NCBI RefSeq assembly: GCF_003231305.1
Contig: NZ_QKVM01000026.1
Coordinates: 1 to 64,000 of the forward strand
Direction of reading: 5' to 3'
DNA: 64,000 nucleotides
DNA from: Pseudomonas sichuanensis
Lineage (GTDB): Bacteria > Pseudomonadota > Gammaproteobacteria > Pseudomonadales > Pseudomonadaceae
Position numbers and translations under genes: made by a program. Positions 1 through 8,338 of this stretch are shown here, piece by piece. The notes beneath the pieces are model-generated. The model was not told the origin of the DNA. It was given only the letters and a program-made list of their open reading frames with translations, and did not search any database. Position 1 is the stretch's first letter. Every line of letters starts with the position of its first letter.

Positions 1-38
1 CTACTGGCCAGCCGAGCAGTGAATTCTAAATATCGCCT

Positions 39-62
39 ACCAGCTCACAGGCGCGAGCTGGT
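39..62 (-). terminator. Hairpin downstream of the 570-aa island gene
   Basis: Arms ACCAGCTC (39-46) and GAGCTGGT (55-62) pair perfectly around an 8-base loop. The hairpin sits 20 bases past the stop of the minus-strand gene ending at 82, so it may end that transcript. There is no clear U-tract, so the role is inferred from position only. Confidence 0.3.
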
Positions 63-81
63 GATGACTACTCCAGCGTGT

Positions 82-1794
82 TCACTCCCCTAGTTCAAAG
101 TCCATAGCCTCCAACACAGCGACAAGGGCTTTATCACAACCCTCGGCAAGGTGAAAAAACTGGGCTCGAAAATTGCCATGGGTGGTGCGGGCTTCTCGAA
201 TGGCGACCACTTTCTTTTCGTGGGTCGCATGACCTCGAATCTCATTGCGAAGCTCATGAAGCTTTCTCATGGGCGCCAGAATTTTCCTGGCTTCTTCCGC
301 ACTGATTGAACTTGCCACTAAGATTTCGTACAGCAACTTAAGCGAGCGCCAGGTTGACTCCAGTACGCACCCTTTTCCTTCAGCAACTTTGCGCAATGGC
401 TTGTCGAGAAAACCTTCTACCAGGCATTGATCAAGAGCCATGATTTCATCACCCCATTCCTTAGGTGAGTCTGTGGCGGGAGCTAGCACGCTGTCGATCA
501 ACTCCTCGCCTCGGGGGTTCCACCATACTGGCTTACGTTTGTCCAGTTCACGCACCTTTCGCTTGAGGGCATCCAGTGGCTGATACTCGGTGTACCAATC
601 ACCTTCAATATCCGTTCGATTTGCTCGCTCAGAGATTGGCGCCTTTGGCCATTCGTTGAAGGCCTTCCAGTACAGCTGTTCATCGAAGGGAAGTTTCGAC
701 AGATCCCAGATCCATGCATGAACTTGCCCAGCCTCATTGATATCGTAAGACTTGAGGGTCCAAGCTCCTCTGCAAGAAATGCTCCGGTCTTCCAACGTGT
801 ATTTTTCCGGATCTCCTTTAAAGCGATTAAGCACCTCTGCCCTGAAAAAAGCAGGCGATATCTGCCAGGGAAGATCACTGTCCTCAAAATAACTGACAAT
901 GTGATCGGGGCTGCAAGAGGTCTCGACTTGACGATCGTTCTTGCGGTCATAGATTTTAAAGACCGCATACTCACGATCCGGATCACCATCAAAATCCTTG
1001 CGCCACACCTCTTCTTGCTCTTCAACCGTGGTCTTTGGCCTGACCACCATGGCTCCATGCGCGAAGCTCGCTCGGCTTATCGATCCACCATGAAAAAAAA
1101 GATCCGACTCGTCTCGGTGATATCGAGTTGCGCCATGCCAGCTGTCGAAACTGCCAGGCACGTATCTGGTGAAATCAAATTTCAAGACCAGCGCCAAGTC
1201 CGCCAGAGCCATGTAGTTGTCCAAGTCTTTACGAAGAATTGTGACAACCTCGCGACCCTCTATCTGATCGGGAATTGCCAAAGTCAGAATCCTGATGACA
1301 TCTTCGATGTCGCCATCGCCATTGAGCCGACAGTACGCCTTCCGCTCTTCTACATAATGGATGTCGAGACAATGTACGAGCTTTTGGTTAATTTCGATCG
1401 GCGTGGGTCCGGTATGAACCCCCTCAAGGCGCCGACGGATGACAAGTGGTTCCCCCCCAGCTAAGGGAGATCCGCTGTCCTCAGGGAAAGCGGGCTCAAT
1501 ATAGACACGATGTCCTTCACCTGAGCTCCAGGACCTTTGAATGCACCAGGTTGCATTGGTAAATAGCGTAAGATTTTGTAGCGCACCCCCATCTGGCGGC
1601 GTGACATTTTCAGTTGGGGCGAGCGCCCCCACGATAAGCAGGAACGGTGCGCTCGCGTAAATCACAATCTCGTCTGAATCCGAGTTTGCTGTCATGTAAT
1701 GCACAGCCTGCTCGGCATATACATACCAGGGATCGTCTTGATCCTCCGGAGCCGTCGCCAAAGCAATCAGGGGTTTGGTATCGAAACGACGCAT
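82..1794 (-). CDS. Hypothetical protein with HEPN-like C-terminal motif
   Basis: A 570-residue protein that I do not recognise over most of its length. The start is taken at ATG 1794, which has GGGAG five bases upstream; a GTG two codons earlier is too close to that site. The last 100 residues look helical and contain RNEIRGH (about residues 516-522). This fits the RX4-6H signature of HEPN ribonuclease domains, which are common in abortive-infection and toxin proteins. No signal peptide or membrane segment is evident. It lies 28 bases behind the 302-aa gene on the same strand, so the two are probably co-transcribed. The HEPN reading is an inference from one motif plus the island setting. Base composition is lower in GC than the core genes. 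Confidence 0.6.
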   Translation of the reverse strand: MRRFDTKPLIALATAPEDQDDPWYVYAEQAVHYMTANSDSDEIVIYASAPFLLIVGALAPTENVTPPDGGALQNLTLFTNATWCIQRSWSSGEGHRVYIEPAFPEDSGSPLAGGEPLVIRRRLEGVHTGPTPIEINQKLVHCLDIHYVEERKAYCRLNGDGDIEDVIRILTLAIPDQIEGREVVTILRKDLDNYMALADLALVLKFDFTRYVPGSFDSWHGATRYHRDESDLFFHGGSISRASFAHGAMVVRPKTTVEEQEEVWRKDFDGDPDREYAVFKIYDRKNDRQVETSCSPDHIVSYFEDSDLPWQISPAFFRAEVLNRFKGDPEKYTLEDRSISCRGAWTLKSYDINEAGQVHAWIWDLSKLPFDEQLYWKAFNEWPKAPISERANRTDIEGDWYTEYQPLDALKRKVRELDKRKPVWWNPRGEELIDSVLAPATDSPKEWGDEIMALDQCLVEGFLDKPLRKVAEGKGCVLESTWRSLKLLYEILVASSISAEEARKILAPMRKLHELRNEIRGHATHEKKVVAIREARTTHGNFRAQFFHLAEGCDKALVAVLEAMDFELGE

Positions 1795-1822
1795 GCCCAC
1801 TCCCGCAAGCTAGTTGATGATT

Positions 1823-2731
1823 TCAGGTTTTTGATCGGTAAGCCTGATCGTGCAAAAAGATGATCGCAGATGCAGTCATGTTCATCGTGTACTTCGCCAC
1901 GTGCTCCGGCACTACTTTTTGCAACTCCCCGGCACCATGCGACGTGCTCAATTTGTTGCGGAGCGTGCCGACGGTCATCAGTGGCTGCTCCCAGAAAGAT
2001 TCCAGCGCAGTCTTCTCCATGATGGTACGAATGAGCTTGGAGGTTGTGTCTCCCTGGGAATACCCGAAACCCTTCTGGCCACAGATCACTTTCATAACAC
2101 TCTCATAGCTGCTGTTGCACTTGGTAACGCAGTCGCCGAATTTTCCGTGCCGAAAATCCTCAAGAGCTGCCATGAACTCGGAATTGGCATTAAGGAAAGC
2201 TGGCTGACGTAAAAGCTTCAGGGCGGGCTCAATAGCCGTCTCGTGAACAGCCTGGTTTTCCCTTGGAATAACCTTCGCGTGCTCACGGATTCCGGTGAAC
2301 TTAGTGAGTTCTCCCCTATACATTTCCTCAGTGGTTTGCCATACCGGTTTCGTAACGAAATAGGGAAGATCGTCAATGTTCAAGAACTCGTTCAAGCGGT
2401 CAATCACAGGCTCATGGTAACCCCCGATGTAATTCCATCCTTCCTGATGGACAAGATACTCAATGGCATCAAGAAAATGAGGGTCACTGCAGGTGCGCAG
2501 AAAGTTGAATGCGTCATCGGCGTAAGAAAGGTTCTTGTTTCCGGAAAGGTTATGGCGCCCAGTGAGATAGGAGAGCTTATCGTGTAGAAACTCAAGAGTT
2601 TCGCCCATTCCGGGGCCCATGTCTCGGATGAGCATGAACGTCCGTTGCCGAAATTGCTCTGTAAGCTGCTTTTTCGGCTGGCTCTGGTTTCCTTTACGTC
2701 GCGAAAAAACGTTGAAAATATTCCCTATCAC
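1823..2731 (-). CDS. Abi_C-like (HEPN) protein, STM4504/CBY_0614-like
   Basis: A 302-residue soluble protein starting at GTG (2731). The C-terminal third resembles the Abortive-infection C-terminal (Abi_C) domain, a HEPN member: a helical stretch with DCVTKCNSSYESVMKVIC, then TLRNKLSTSHGAG, where R, N and H form the expected RNx5H pattern. The N-terminal half resembles proteins named STM4504/CBY_0614 family, from memory of the family. HEPN domains usually cleave RNA, and Abi proteins stop phage growth by killing or stalling the infected cell. The gene is upstream of, and probably in an operon with, the 570-aa gene that also has a HEPN-like motif. The defence role is inferred. Confidence 0.65.
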   Translation of the reverse strand: MIGNIFNVFSRRKGNQSQPKKQLTEQFRQRTFMLIRDMGPGMGETLEFLHDKLSYLTGRHNLSGNKNLSYADDAFNFLRTCSDPHFLDAIEYLVHQEGWNYIGGYHEPVIDRLNEFLNIDDLPYFVTKPVWQTTEEMYRGELTKFTGIREHAKVIPRENQAVHETAIEPALKLLRQPAFLNANSEFMAALEDFRHGKFGDCVTKCNSSYESVMKVICGQKGFGYSQGDTTSKLIRTIMEKTALESFWEQPLMTVGTLRNKLSTSHGAGELQKVVPEHVAKYTMNMTASAIIFLHDQAYRSKT

Positions 2732-2867
2732 CGCTGTACCCTGCCTCCGTTCAAAGGAACATCATAGACAGGAACGATGCCCGATTGCCATCACAGTGCT
2801 TGGACCGCTGCTGTCGCGAGCCAGCACGATACGGGTGGCTTAAAAAATGAAAACCAAGGAGTCATCG

Positions 2868-3773
2868 ATGCTAGATCGGATCGCGGAATGGAAGCGGGTT
2901 TTTGAGGCCGAAGAGAACGCCATCACTAAGGCGTTGAATCAAATGGCGTGGGACATCGCGGCGTATTCATGTGTCGTAGAAATGGTACGCCAAGCTCCCA
3001 CGGTCTGCGGCGAAAAACAGCTGAACGTTTTGATCATGGACATGCTAGCTAGCGGATTCTGGGCAGGAACCATGCAGGGTATCCGTAGACTCGTAGAGGT
3101 CGAACCTATTCGCGGCCCGAGGAGCGTGTGCTCATTAGGTAGCTTAATCGCCGACATCCGCGCCTCGCGTGGAAAGCTCACGCGCCTGGTATACGTCAGG
3201 GATATCGCTGAGCTGAATTACAATTACCGCAGCACACACGCCGCTTATGACAAATTTGCCACTGAGCAACTCCAGCAGGGAAAGCGATCGTACTGGGTGC
3301 CCACGAAATATCACTATGAGCTCGCGGTTAAGCGGCACGAGGAGTTTGACTGGCTAAGCGGGGTGAGCGCAGGTGCATCCAGACCGGATGATCTGATACG
3401 GATCGAGGTATTCGACATGTTGGAGTCCCGCCTAGGCCGGCTATCTTCCGTCATTGAACATGTGAACGTGGACATCGCACACGCTGCAACTGAGGCTAGT
3501 CGGCAAGGGCGCATATTAGAGCGGTGGGGCCTGGCAGATGCCAAGCAAGCTTTGCGTGAAATTGCAGAAATTGCTCAGGTGGTGGGCTCCTGGTTCTGCT
3601 ACAGCGGCGCTGGCACTGTTTTGCCCTTCGCCGAGTTCGATCAGTTCGCTCATTTGGACAGCCCTCTTTTTCAAGGTGACCGCGCCAAGCTGCAGGAGAT
3701 ATGGACGGACTTTGATCGTGAAGCACAATCATGGCATCTGGTCGATCCCACAGAGTGGATGCAGAGCCAATAG
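2868..3773 (+). CDS. Hypothetical protein, possibly AbiU2-like HEPN
   Basis: A 301-residue soluble protein. The start is ATG 2868, because AAGGAG (2856-2861) sits six bases upstream; the longer in-frame ATG at 2847 has no ribosome binding site. The stretch around FWAGTMQGIRRLVE and the later VNVDIAHAATEASRQG resemble, weakly, the pattern in AbiU2-like HEPN proteins, but the catalytic arginine is not obvious. It is divergent from the Abi_C-like gene across a gap of 136 bases. I cannot assign a function with confidence. Two neighbouring Abi-like genes make a defence role plausible. Confidence 0.55.
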   Translation: MLDRIAEWKRVFEAEENAITKALNQMAWDIAAYSCVVEMVRQAPTVCGEKQLNVLIMDMLASGFWAGTMQGIRRLVEVEPIRGPRSVCSLGSLIADIRASRGKLTRLVYVRDIAELNYNYRSTHAAYDKFATEQLQQGKRSYWVPTKYHYELAVKRHEEFDWLSGVSAGASRPDDLIRIEVFDMLESRLGRLSSVIEHVNVDIAHAATEASRQGRILERWGLADAKQALREIAEIAQVVGSWFCYSGAGTVLPFAEFDQFAHLDSPLFQGDRAKLQEIWTDFDREAQSWHLVDPTEWMQSQ

Positions 3774-3927
3774 CCAACACAGAAGAATCAGAAAAGCCAT
3801 TGGCCAACCTCGCTCAGATATCCAGCCCCTGCAGGTCCTCGCAAAGACTGTCGACCTCGACGCTCGCTAGCTCATTACGCACAGCTTTGCCAAAGCAACG
3901 GATGATCAATTGGCCCGATCAGGGCCC

Positions 3928-4332
3928 TCATGCGTCCTTTGCGCCATATCCTGCATGGCATTTGGGGCATTCCCACTGACCGACAAATCGAAATTCGCTG
4001 GCCAGGTCGGTCAAGCGCATCTTGCGCTCATCGCTGTCCCAGCAAGCAGTGCAGAAGCGACCGACTTCGCCTTCAAAGGTATAAACCCCCTCAGAGTTGT
4101 AGGTGGGTTTACCTTTGTCTCGCTGCTCAATCACCTGCTTGAGCCTGACTATCTCCTCTTGCGCCAATGCTAATTTTATCTTCAATTCCCCAGACTCAAG
4201 CTTCGCATCAGCCAAGGCGCTGTGAAGATCCGCCAGTATCATTTTGAAGTCCGCATCTTCGAGCTTTTTCGAGAGGTCTCGCAGCTTCCCTGACGCTTCA
4301 AGCGCCTGCTGAATCAGTGCCATCAAATCCAT
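3928..4332 (-). CDS. Small protein with coiled coil and zinc ribbon
   Basis: A 134-residue protein. Residues 1-75 are charged and helical with leucine spacing typical of a coiled coil (LADLHSALADAKLES, LALAQEEIVRLKQVI). The C-terminal half holds two cysteine pairs, CTAC and CPKC, that should bind zinc as a ribbon. Such small coiled-coil/zinc-ribbon proteins are common on islands and often have unknown roles. It converges on the 301-aa gene and is divergent from the gene at 4524. No function is claimed. Confidence 0.6.
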   Translation of the reverse strand: MDLMALIQQALEASGKLRDLSKKLEDADFKMILADLHSALADAKLESGELKIKLALAQEEIVRLKQVIEQRDKGKPTYNSEGVYTFEGEVGRFCTACWDSDERKMRLTDLASEFRFVGQWECPKCHAGYGAKDA

Positions 4333-4523
4333 AGAAATACACCGCCTTGCTTAGTGGTATCGGTTGAGCGCATACAGTTGACAGATTGTAGGTGTGAAAG
4401 CGAAAAGGGTCGGACTTTTAGCCGCTCAGCCAGCCTGTGCTGGAGGCCTCACCTGATGGCGATCTTGACCACCATCACCGTACCGGCGGAAACTCATCGG
4501 CGACTTCAACCTTGGAGCTGATT

Positions 4524-5081
4524 ATGGATGAGCATCGCGACCCGCCTGTACGACTCGACTATTTCCGCTTAGTCAAACGCCTCAACGAACATCTAGCCAG
4601 CCTTGGTCAGGAGCGCATAGATGAGGACATGCAGGAAGCATGGGCCGGGTACTTCCAGGAAATAGCCATCACTCAGGACGAAATCGACATTATCGGTCCT
4701 TGGTACATTAAGCATTACTCCATAGGTCTCTCGATTCCTTCGCTACGTCAGTACGTGGAGCATCTTCGTAGACACTCCACCTTGCCAGACCAGCGTATCA
4801 CTGGCGGAACCGAAAGCGATGCGGTCACCATCCTCGAAGCATGCGCAGCACTGGGACTCGATCGATACCGACTTTCCGACGCGCTTTTCCAGGCTGCCGC
4901 ATTGGTTCATCACGCGGCCTATCGTGTGGATCTTCCAAACATTGATCCAGAAGATATCCGGCAGGAGATAGAGAGCCGCGCACGGCTCGCAGACTACTTC
5001 TCTCGTGACATTCTTAATGAGGCCCAGAACGGTGTCGGGGCCGCAGCCAAGCTGGGAAGAACGCTTTTTCCACGTCATTGA
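4524..5081 (+). CDS. Hypothetical protein, 185 residues
   Basis: Soluble, mostly helical protein with no motif I recognise. The start is ATG 4524, preceded by GGAG (4514-4517) at six bases; the open frame extends upstream to 4437, but that part lacks a ribosome binding site and has low-complexity composition. It is followed 48 bases later by a small gene with a strong AGGAGG site, so the two may be co-transcribed. Island cargo of unknown function. Confidence 0.55.
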   Translation: MDEHRDPPVRLDYFRLVKRLNEHLASLGQERIDEDMQEAWAGYFQEIAITQDEIDIIGPWYIKHYSIGLSIPSLRQYVEHLRRHSTLPDQRITGGTESDAVTILEACAALGLDRYRLSDALFQAAALVHHAAYRVDLPNIDPEDIRQEIESRARLADYFSRDILNEAQNGVGAAAKLGRTLFPRH

Positions 5082-5129
5082 GCATCATTTGATGCCCCCA
5101 TGGTGATGCGCCAGGGCAGGAGGAACAAC

Positions 5130-5360
5130 TTGAGTACCACTCGCGATTTAAGCAAGCCCCTACTAGTGATCGATGGTCCCGACCAAGGCGACTGGCGCGC
5201 TTGGCCGAAAGACTCTTTTGTTTCTGTGACGGTGTGGGATAGCAAACGAGTCAGCGAGCAGCCACCGCCGGTCACTTACCGTCTGCGTCACCATGCCTGC
5301 CAAGGTCTGGTGTGGGCCAGTGAAGATGGGCAGGACCTGAGCGATCCGGCTCAATCTTGA
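5130..5360 (+). CDS. Small hypothetical protein with TTG start
   Basis: A 76-residue protein. The best start is TTG 5130, because a perfect AGGAGG (5118-5123) sits six bases upstream. An in-frame ATG at 5100 lies upstream of that site. The sequence has beta-strand-like stretches (PLLVIDG, SFVSVTVWD) and no membrane segment. Function unknown; probably co-transcribed with the 185-residue gene before it. Confidence 0.45.
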   Translation: MSTTRDLSKPLLVIDGPDQGDWRAWPKDSFVSVTVWDSKRVSEQPPPVTYRLRHHACQGLVWASEDGQDLSDPAQS

Positions 5361-5389
5361 GTGCTAGCAATAACCGGAGTGATGCGTAG

Positions 5390-5590
5390 TCAGAAACGGT
5401 AATCGACCCCAAGGCTAGCGCTGCGGGGAGCCCCTGGGTAGTTGGAGTTGTCGCTGCTAGCTTTGGCAGATACGAAGTACTCTCGATTCCACGGTTTGTC
5501 GCCGCTCACATCGTAATCCTGACCGCAGTATCCACCTGCCAAAGCGGCTGTCGTATTCGAACCGGTCGATACCTTCGAAACTCGTCGTAG
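5390..5590 (-). pseudogene. 3' remnant of an outer-membrane receptor (TonB type?)
   Basis: Read on the minus strand in the frame that stops at 5390-5392, the sequence ends GAPRSASLGVDYRF followed by TGA. A terminal phenylalanine after alternating polar and apolar residues is the C-terminal signature of outer-membrane beta-barrels, and the G(A/E)PR-S/N pattern is typical of the last strand of TonB-dependent receptors. Upstream, YFVSAKASSDN continues the same frame for about 60 codons, after which the reading frame is no longer convincing and there is no start. This looks like a decayed gene end left in the island. The exact left limit is approximate. Confidence 0.4.
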
Positions 5591-5787
5591 GGAGGCTCGC
5601 CTTTGGGACCTTCATCTGCCGCCGGAGGCAGTGGGATGCGGCATCCGAGCCAAAACACTCGCGGTTGATCGGAAAAACAAGCGTCGTAAGCTGAGTGCCG
5701 CATACTGCTATCTGCGCTTTGAAAATCCCTGATGGATTCCAGCCCTCTGTGATGCTGCGGTCTGTAGCCCCTTAGCTGGAGGTGCTT

Positions 5788-6450
5788 ATGAGCACTCCCT
5801 TTGCGCGCATCCAATCTAGGTGCAAGCCTGCCGCTGCATCGGACACGACTGACAACAAGGTAGCCTTGATTGCCACCTTGTCGATTGAGGCCAATTCAGA
5901 CCGTACGATCGATGCGTACCTCGGCGGGCTGCAGATGTACAACGACCTTTTCGAGTGGAGGCTAAACGAATATCCCAAAAAAGCGCTCGACTTCATTATC
6001 GACTGCTTCCTCCCCGCAGAATCGGTACCCCAATCGATTTTGGAGAAAGGCGTTTCTGCAGGCAGAATCCGCTCTAAGCTTTTCCAAACCGGAGACTGGA
6101 TATCAGCCAAGCAGTGGATTTATCTGGCATCGTCCTCCAACCCTGGCGTCGAGATAGACCCTGATGAGTTGTTGGCCAATGGGAAGATTTTTTCTCTAAG
6201 ACCGGGTAAGGTTGATTTTTTCCCTACATACGGCTTAGACGGTCGCAATGGATACCAACCGATCCACATCCTTTGCGATGTGTTGTCGGTGCTATCTGCC
6301 CGGATGAACGCCTGGTCAATCGCAGTATGGTTCCAGTCCGAAAATAGTTCTCTCGGCGGTGTCGCGCCGAAAGTATTGCTGGCGTTCGCACCAGACAAGG
6401 TCCTGGCGGCGGCAAAGGGCAAACCTAGACGGAATCGTGTGAGCAGATAA
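5788..6450 (+). CDS. MbcA/ParS antitoxin-like C-terminal domain protein
   Basis: A 220-residue protein. ATG 5788 is chosen because TGGAGG (5777-5782) lies five bases upstream. The N-terminal part is unfamiliar. The C-terminal 90 residues carry DFFPTYGLDG, then a helix, then WFQSENSSLGGVAPKVLL and a final helix near PDKVLAAAKG. This order resembles the toxin-binding fold of Xre/MbcA/ParS antitoxins (DUF2384-like). No RES-type toxin partner is visible next to it, so it may be an orphan or belong to an unusual pair. The 98-residue gene that follows in the same direction is the closest possible partner. The domain call is a resemblance, not a firm match. Confidence 0.5.
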   Translation: MSTPFARIQSRCKPAAASDTTDNKVALIATLSIEANSDRTIDAYLGGLQMYNDLFEWRLNEYPKKALDFIIDCFLPAESVPQSILEKGVSAGRIRSKLFQTGDWISAKQWIYLASSSNPGVEIDPDELLANGKIFSLRPGKVDFFPTYGLDGRNGYQPIHILCDVLSVLSARMNAWSIAVWFQSENSSLGGVAPKVLLAFAPDKVLAAAKGKPRRNRVSR

Positions 6451-6602
6451 TTGTATTCAGATCCCGTGTAAGGGTTTAAAACGTGTCTCGACCCGGTGTC
6501 CGTGGCCGACGATGTTTTTGAGGGCGCTCTGCCATATGCGTATGCGACGCTCGGCGCCTGAAGCACTATACAGCTGCCGAATGGCACTTGAAGGAATATA
6601 AG

Positions 6603-6899
6603 ATGAGCAGCAAACAAGCACCTCCGAGGCACCACATTCAACGACCTCTCTTCCGCGATTGCTATTCGACAGTAATCAGGGCAGTTGACGCCCGCTATGA
6701 CGTACGCGGCTATTTGCTGGCGGAACTTGTGAAGCTATGCTTAAAGAATCGAGCGACAATCCCGCCTGCCAGACGCCGTTACTACGAATGCAATGTTCAG
6801 GAGCAAGCCATAACTTATTTGGAGCAATGTACGAGTCGTCTACTATTTGGCCCTAATGGACGATTCTCGCCCGACGAGTACCGATACAGCCAATATTGA
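6603..6899 (+). CDS. Small hypothetical basic protein
   Basis: A 98-residue, arginine-rich protein starting at ATG 6603, with AAGGA (6591-6595) seven bases upstream. It has a hydrophobic-helical centre (YLLAELVKLCLK) but no membrane segment. It follows the antitoxin-like gene at 5788 by 152 bases on the same strand. No family recognised; a toxin role would be speculation. Confidence 0.45.
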   Translation: MSSKQAPPRHHIQRPLFRDCYSTVIRAVDARYDVRGYLLAELVKLCLKNRATIPPARRRYYECNVQEQAITYLEQCTSRLLFGPNGRFSPDEYRYSQY

Positions 6900-7009
6900 T
6901 GTTCTTGAGGGTTCAGCTCAAGCGTGATTATTGACCCAATACCAATTTAACCATCAAAAAAATCACTACCGGAACCGCCGCGTCTGGATTGAGAACATGA
7001 CACATCCAG

Positions 7010-7276
7010 TTACCAGTACACGCCATATTCGATTCGTAGTAAAAAATCCACTACTTGTTCGAAGCCAGAATGACTAACAAGCAACGCACAAGGTGAATTC
7101 CAGCCAAGGCCTAACGCCCGATCAGACATCCAACGCGTCGCAAGGGCTCGCCGTCCGAACACTCGTTGCGCCACAGATAAAATCCAAGCTTTTCGCCATT
7201 CGTAATAGCGCTGATCAGCGGACCAACATCCCAATTGAGCAGCCTCGTTAGGGCCGATGAGGCGAGCCGGTACCAT
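7010..7276 (-). CDS. Xre/MbcA/ParS toxin-binding domain protein (orphan antitoxin?)
   Basis: An 88-residue protein. ATG at 7276 is chosen because GAGGAG lies eight bases upstream on the minus strand. The sequence RVFGRRALATRWM, then ALGLGWNSPCALL, then GFEQVVDFLLRIEYGVYW matches the usual order of DUF2384 (Xre/MbcA/ParS C-terminal) domains: VFG helix, tryptophan, a large-loop LG..P, and the final helix ending in R-I-E-Y-G. These domains bind RES or related toxins. It lacks the N-terminal HTH of full-length antitoxins, and no RES toxin lies downstream on its strand, so it looks like an orphan or remnant. Confidence 0.55.
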   Translation of the reverse strand: MVPARLIGPNEAAQLGCWSADQRYYEWRKAWILSVAQRVFGRRALATRWMSDRALGLGWNSPCALLVSHSGFEQVVDFLLRIEYGVYW

Positions 7277-7444
7277 TGTCAAAGCTCCTCTAGGCCAGGC
7301 CAAAAACCATAGGAGCAGCATGTTAACTCAGATAGGTCTGGAGCCAGAAGCCTGGAGCGAATGTCACCTTGAGGGTATTTTTCAAGAGATCAAGCAGGCG
7401 GAGGATTACATCAACCGATCGATTTACCCTGACCAGCTTGCATC

Positions 7445-7684
7445 CTAGCCGCACAGGTCTGTGGGCAGAAGCGATTGCGGGGTACATCTCAGCTCGGTCG
7501 CTATCCGATAGAGCTTCTCAATAGTCAGATTCACCTCCCCTCTCTCTATACGCCCTATGTAGCTCCGATCCATCTGGCAGGCGAAAGCTAAAGCGTCTTG
7601 CGAAATCCCAACCATCACTCTCTGCTCTCGGACTTTGCGTCCTAGAGCCCTCGCCAACTTTTGCATATCCGCCTCGGTGTACAT
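7445..7684 (-). CDS. XRE-type controller regulator (79 aa)
   Basis: A single-domain helix-turn-helix protein. The HTH runs over residues 10-65: LGRKVREQR, then the recognition region ISQDALAFACQMDRSYIGRIERG, then TIEKLYRIATEL. Length and sequence are like the C (controller) proteins of restriction-modification systems, which repress or activate their own promoter and that of the effector gene. It is divergent from the gene at 7769 with an 84-base gap holding a 14-base palindrome, so it most likely controls that two-gene unit and itself. No good ribosome binding site is seen before ATG 7684. Confidence 0.75.
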   Translation of the reverse strand: MYTEADMQKLARALGRKVREQRVMVGISQDALAFACQMDRSYIGRIERGEVNLTIEKLYRIATELRCTPQSLLPTDLCG

Positions 7685-7721
7685 AAGGCGGGACTATCAG
7701 CGTTTGCGGGTTGATCGGCGA

Positions 7722-7735
7722 CGGATTATAATCCG
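7722..7735. promoter_or_regulatory. Palindromic operator with embedded TATAAT
   Basis: CGGATTATAATCCG is a perfect 14-base palindrome in the gap between the divergent XRE gene and the 189-aa gene. It contains TATAAT (7727-7732) on the plus strand and, by symmetry, TATAAT on the minus strand, so a bound regulator would cover the -10 elements of both promoters. It is the natural site for the XRE protein. No strong -35 element is visible. Confidence 0.5.
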
Positions 7736-7768
7736 CATTTGATGTATTTCTGCTAGCTAGGTGCCTGT

Positions 7769-8338
7769 ATGAAACCGGCTTCATTCGCTCTCGACAGGCA
7801 CGTCTATGAGCTTCTACAAAGCGGCGAGCTAGACAGCTTTACCTGTCGCGGCCTTCGAGACGCCTATGCCCGGTCATATGGCGTAGCGCGCGAGCATACT
7901 TCTGATCTCCGGCGCTATATTTTTAGGCAGATCCTCCGCCTCGAAAGGATCGAATGGGTCGTACGAGACCCAGAAAAGCGCGGCCGCGACCAGCTCTATC
8001 ACCTCCAGGATCTACCACCTTCAGTCAACCTCCGCTTGATTGACGAGGGGTATCAATTCTTCGCCCCTCGCGCCGAGCTACCTGCGGACGACACCGAAAA
8101 AGGTGCCTCGACCAACGAGCACACAGCTCGACGTCTCCAGGCAATGGTCAAAGAAACCCGATTGGACTTCCTCACCTCAATGGGCGAAGCGGAAAGGTAC
8201 AAGCAACTGTTGGAAGACCTGCCACACCTCCACTCGAAGCTGGAAAGCGACTACGTGGAAGCGAGAGATCGTAGCTCCCGCCTGCTAGGTCACCTCAAAG
8301 CGGTCGAAAAAACCCTAAAAATACTAGGTATTGAATGA
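7769..8338 (+). CDS. Winged-helix/coiled-coil protein of helicase module
   Basis: A 189-residue protein. Residues 1-75 (ALDRHVYELLQSGELDSFTC, then LRRYIFRQILRLERIEWVVRD) look like a winged helix with a basic face, and residues 115-185 are strongly charged and helical, as in a coiled coil. Its stop overlaps the start of the SF2 helicase gene by four bases (ATGA), so translation is coupled and the two products probably form a complex. No known family is recognised. A plausible role is DNA or RNA recognition, or dimerisation, for the helicase; this is inferred from gene order. Confidence 0.6.
   Translation: MKPASFALDRHVYELLQSGELDSFTCRGLRDAYARSYGVAREHTSDLRRYIFRQILRLERIEWVVRDPEKRGRDQLYHLQDLPPSVNLRLIDEGYQFFAPRAELPADDTEKGASTNEHTARRLQAMVKETRLDFLTSMGEAERYKQLLEDLPHLHSKLESDYVEARDRSSRLLGHLKAVEKTLKILGIE

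Noticed and set aside
5506..5814. 102-codon minus-strand frame
   Set aside because: Covers the decayed receptor remnant in a different frame and crosses the start of the gene at 5788; not convincing as a protein.
7320..7448. Possible 42-residue protein (ATG after AGGAG)
   Set aside because: It has a ribosome-like site but only four bases of spacing, and overlaps the end of the XRE gene. Too short to support without conservation data.
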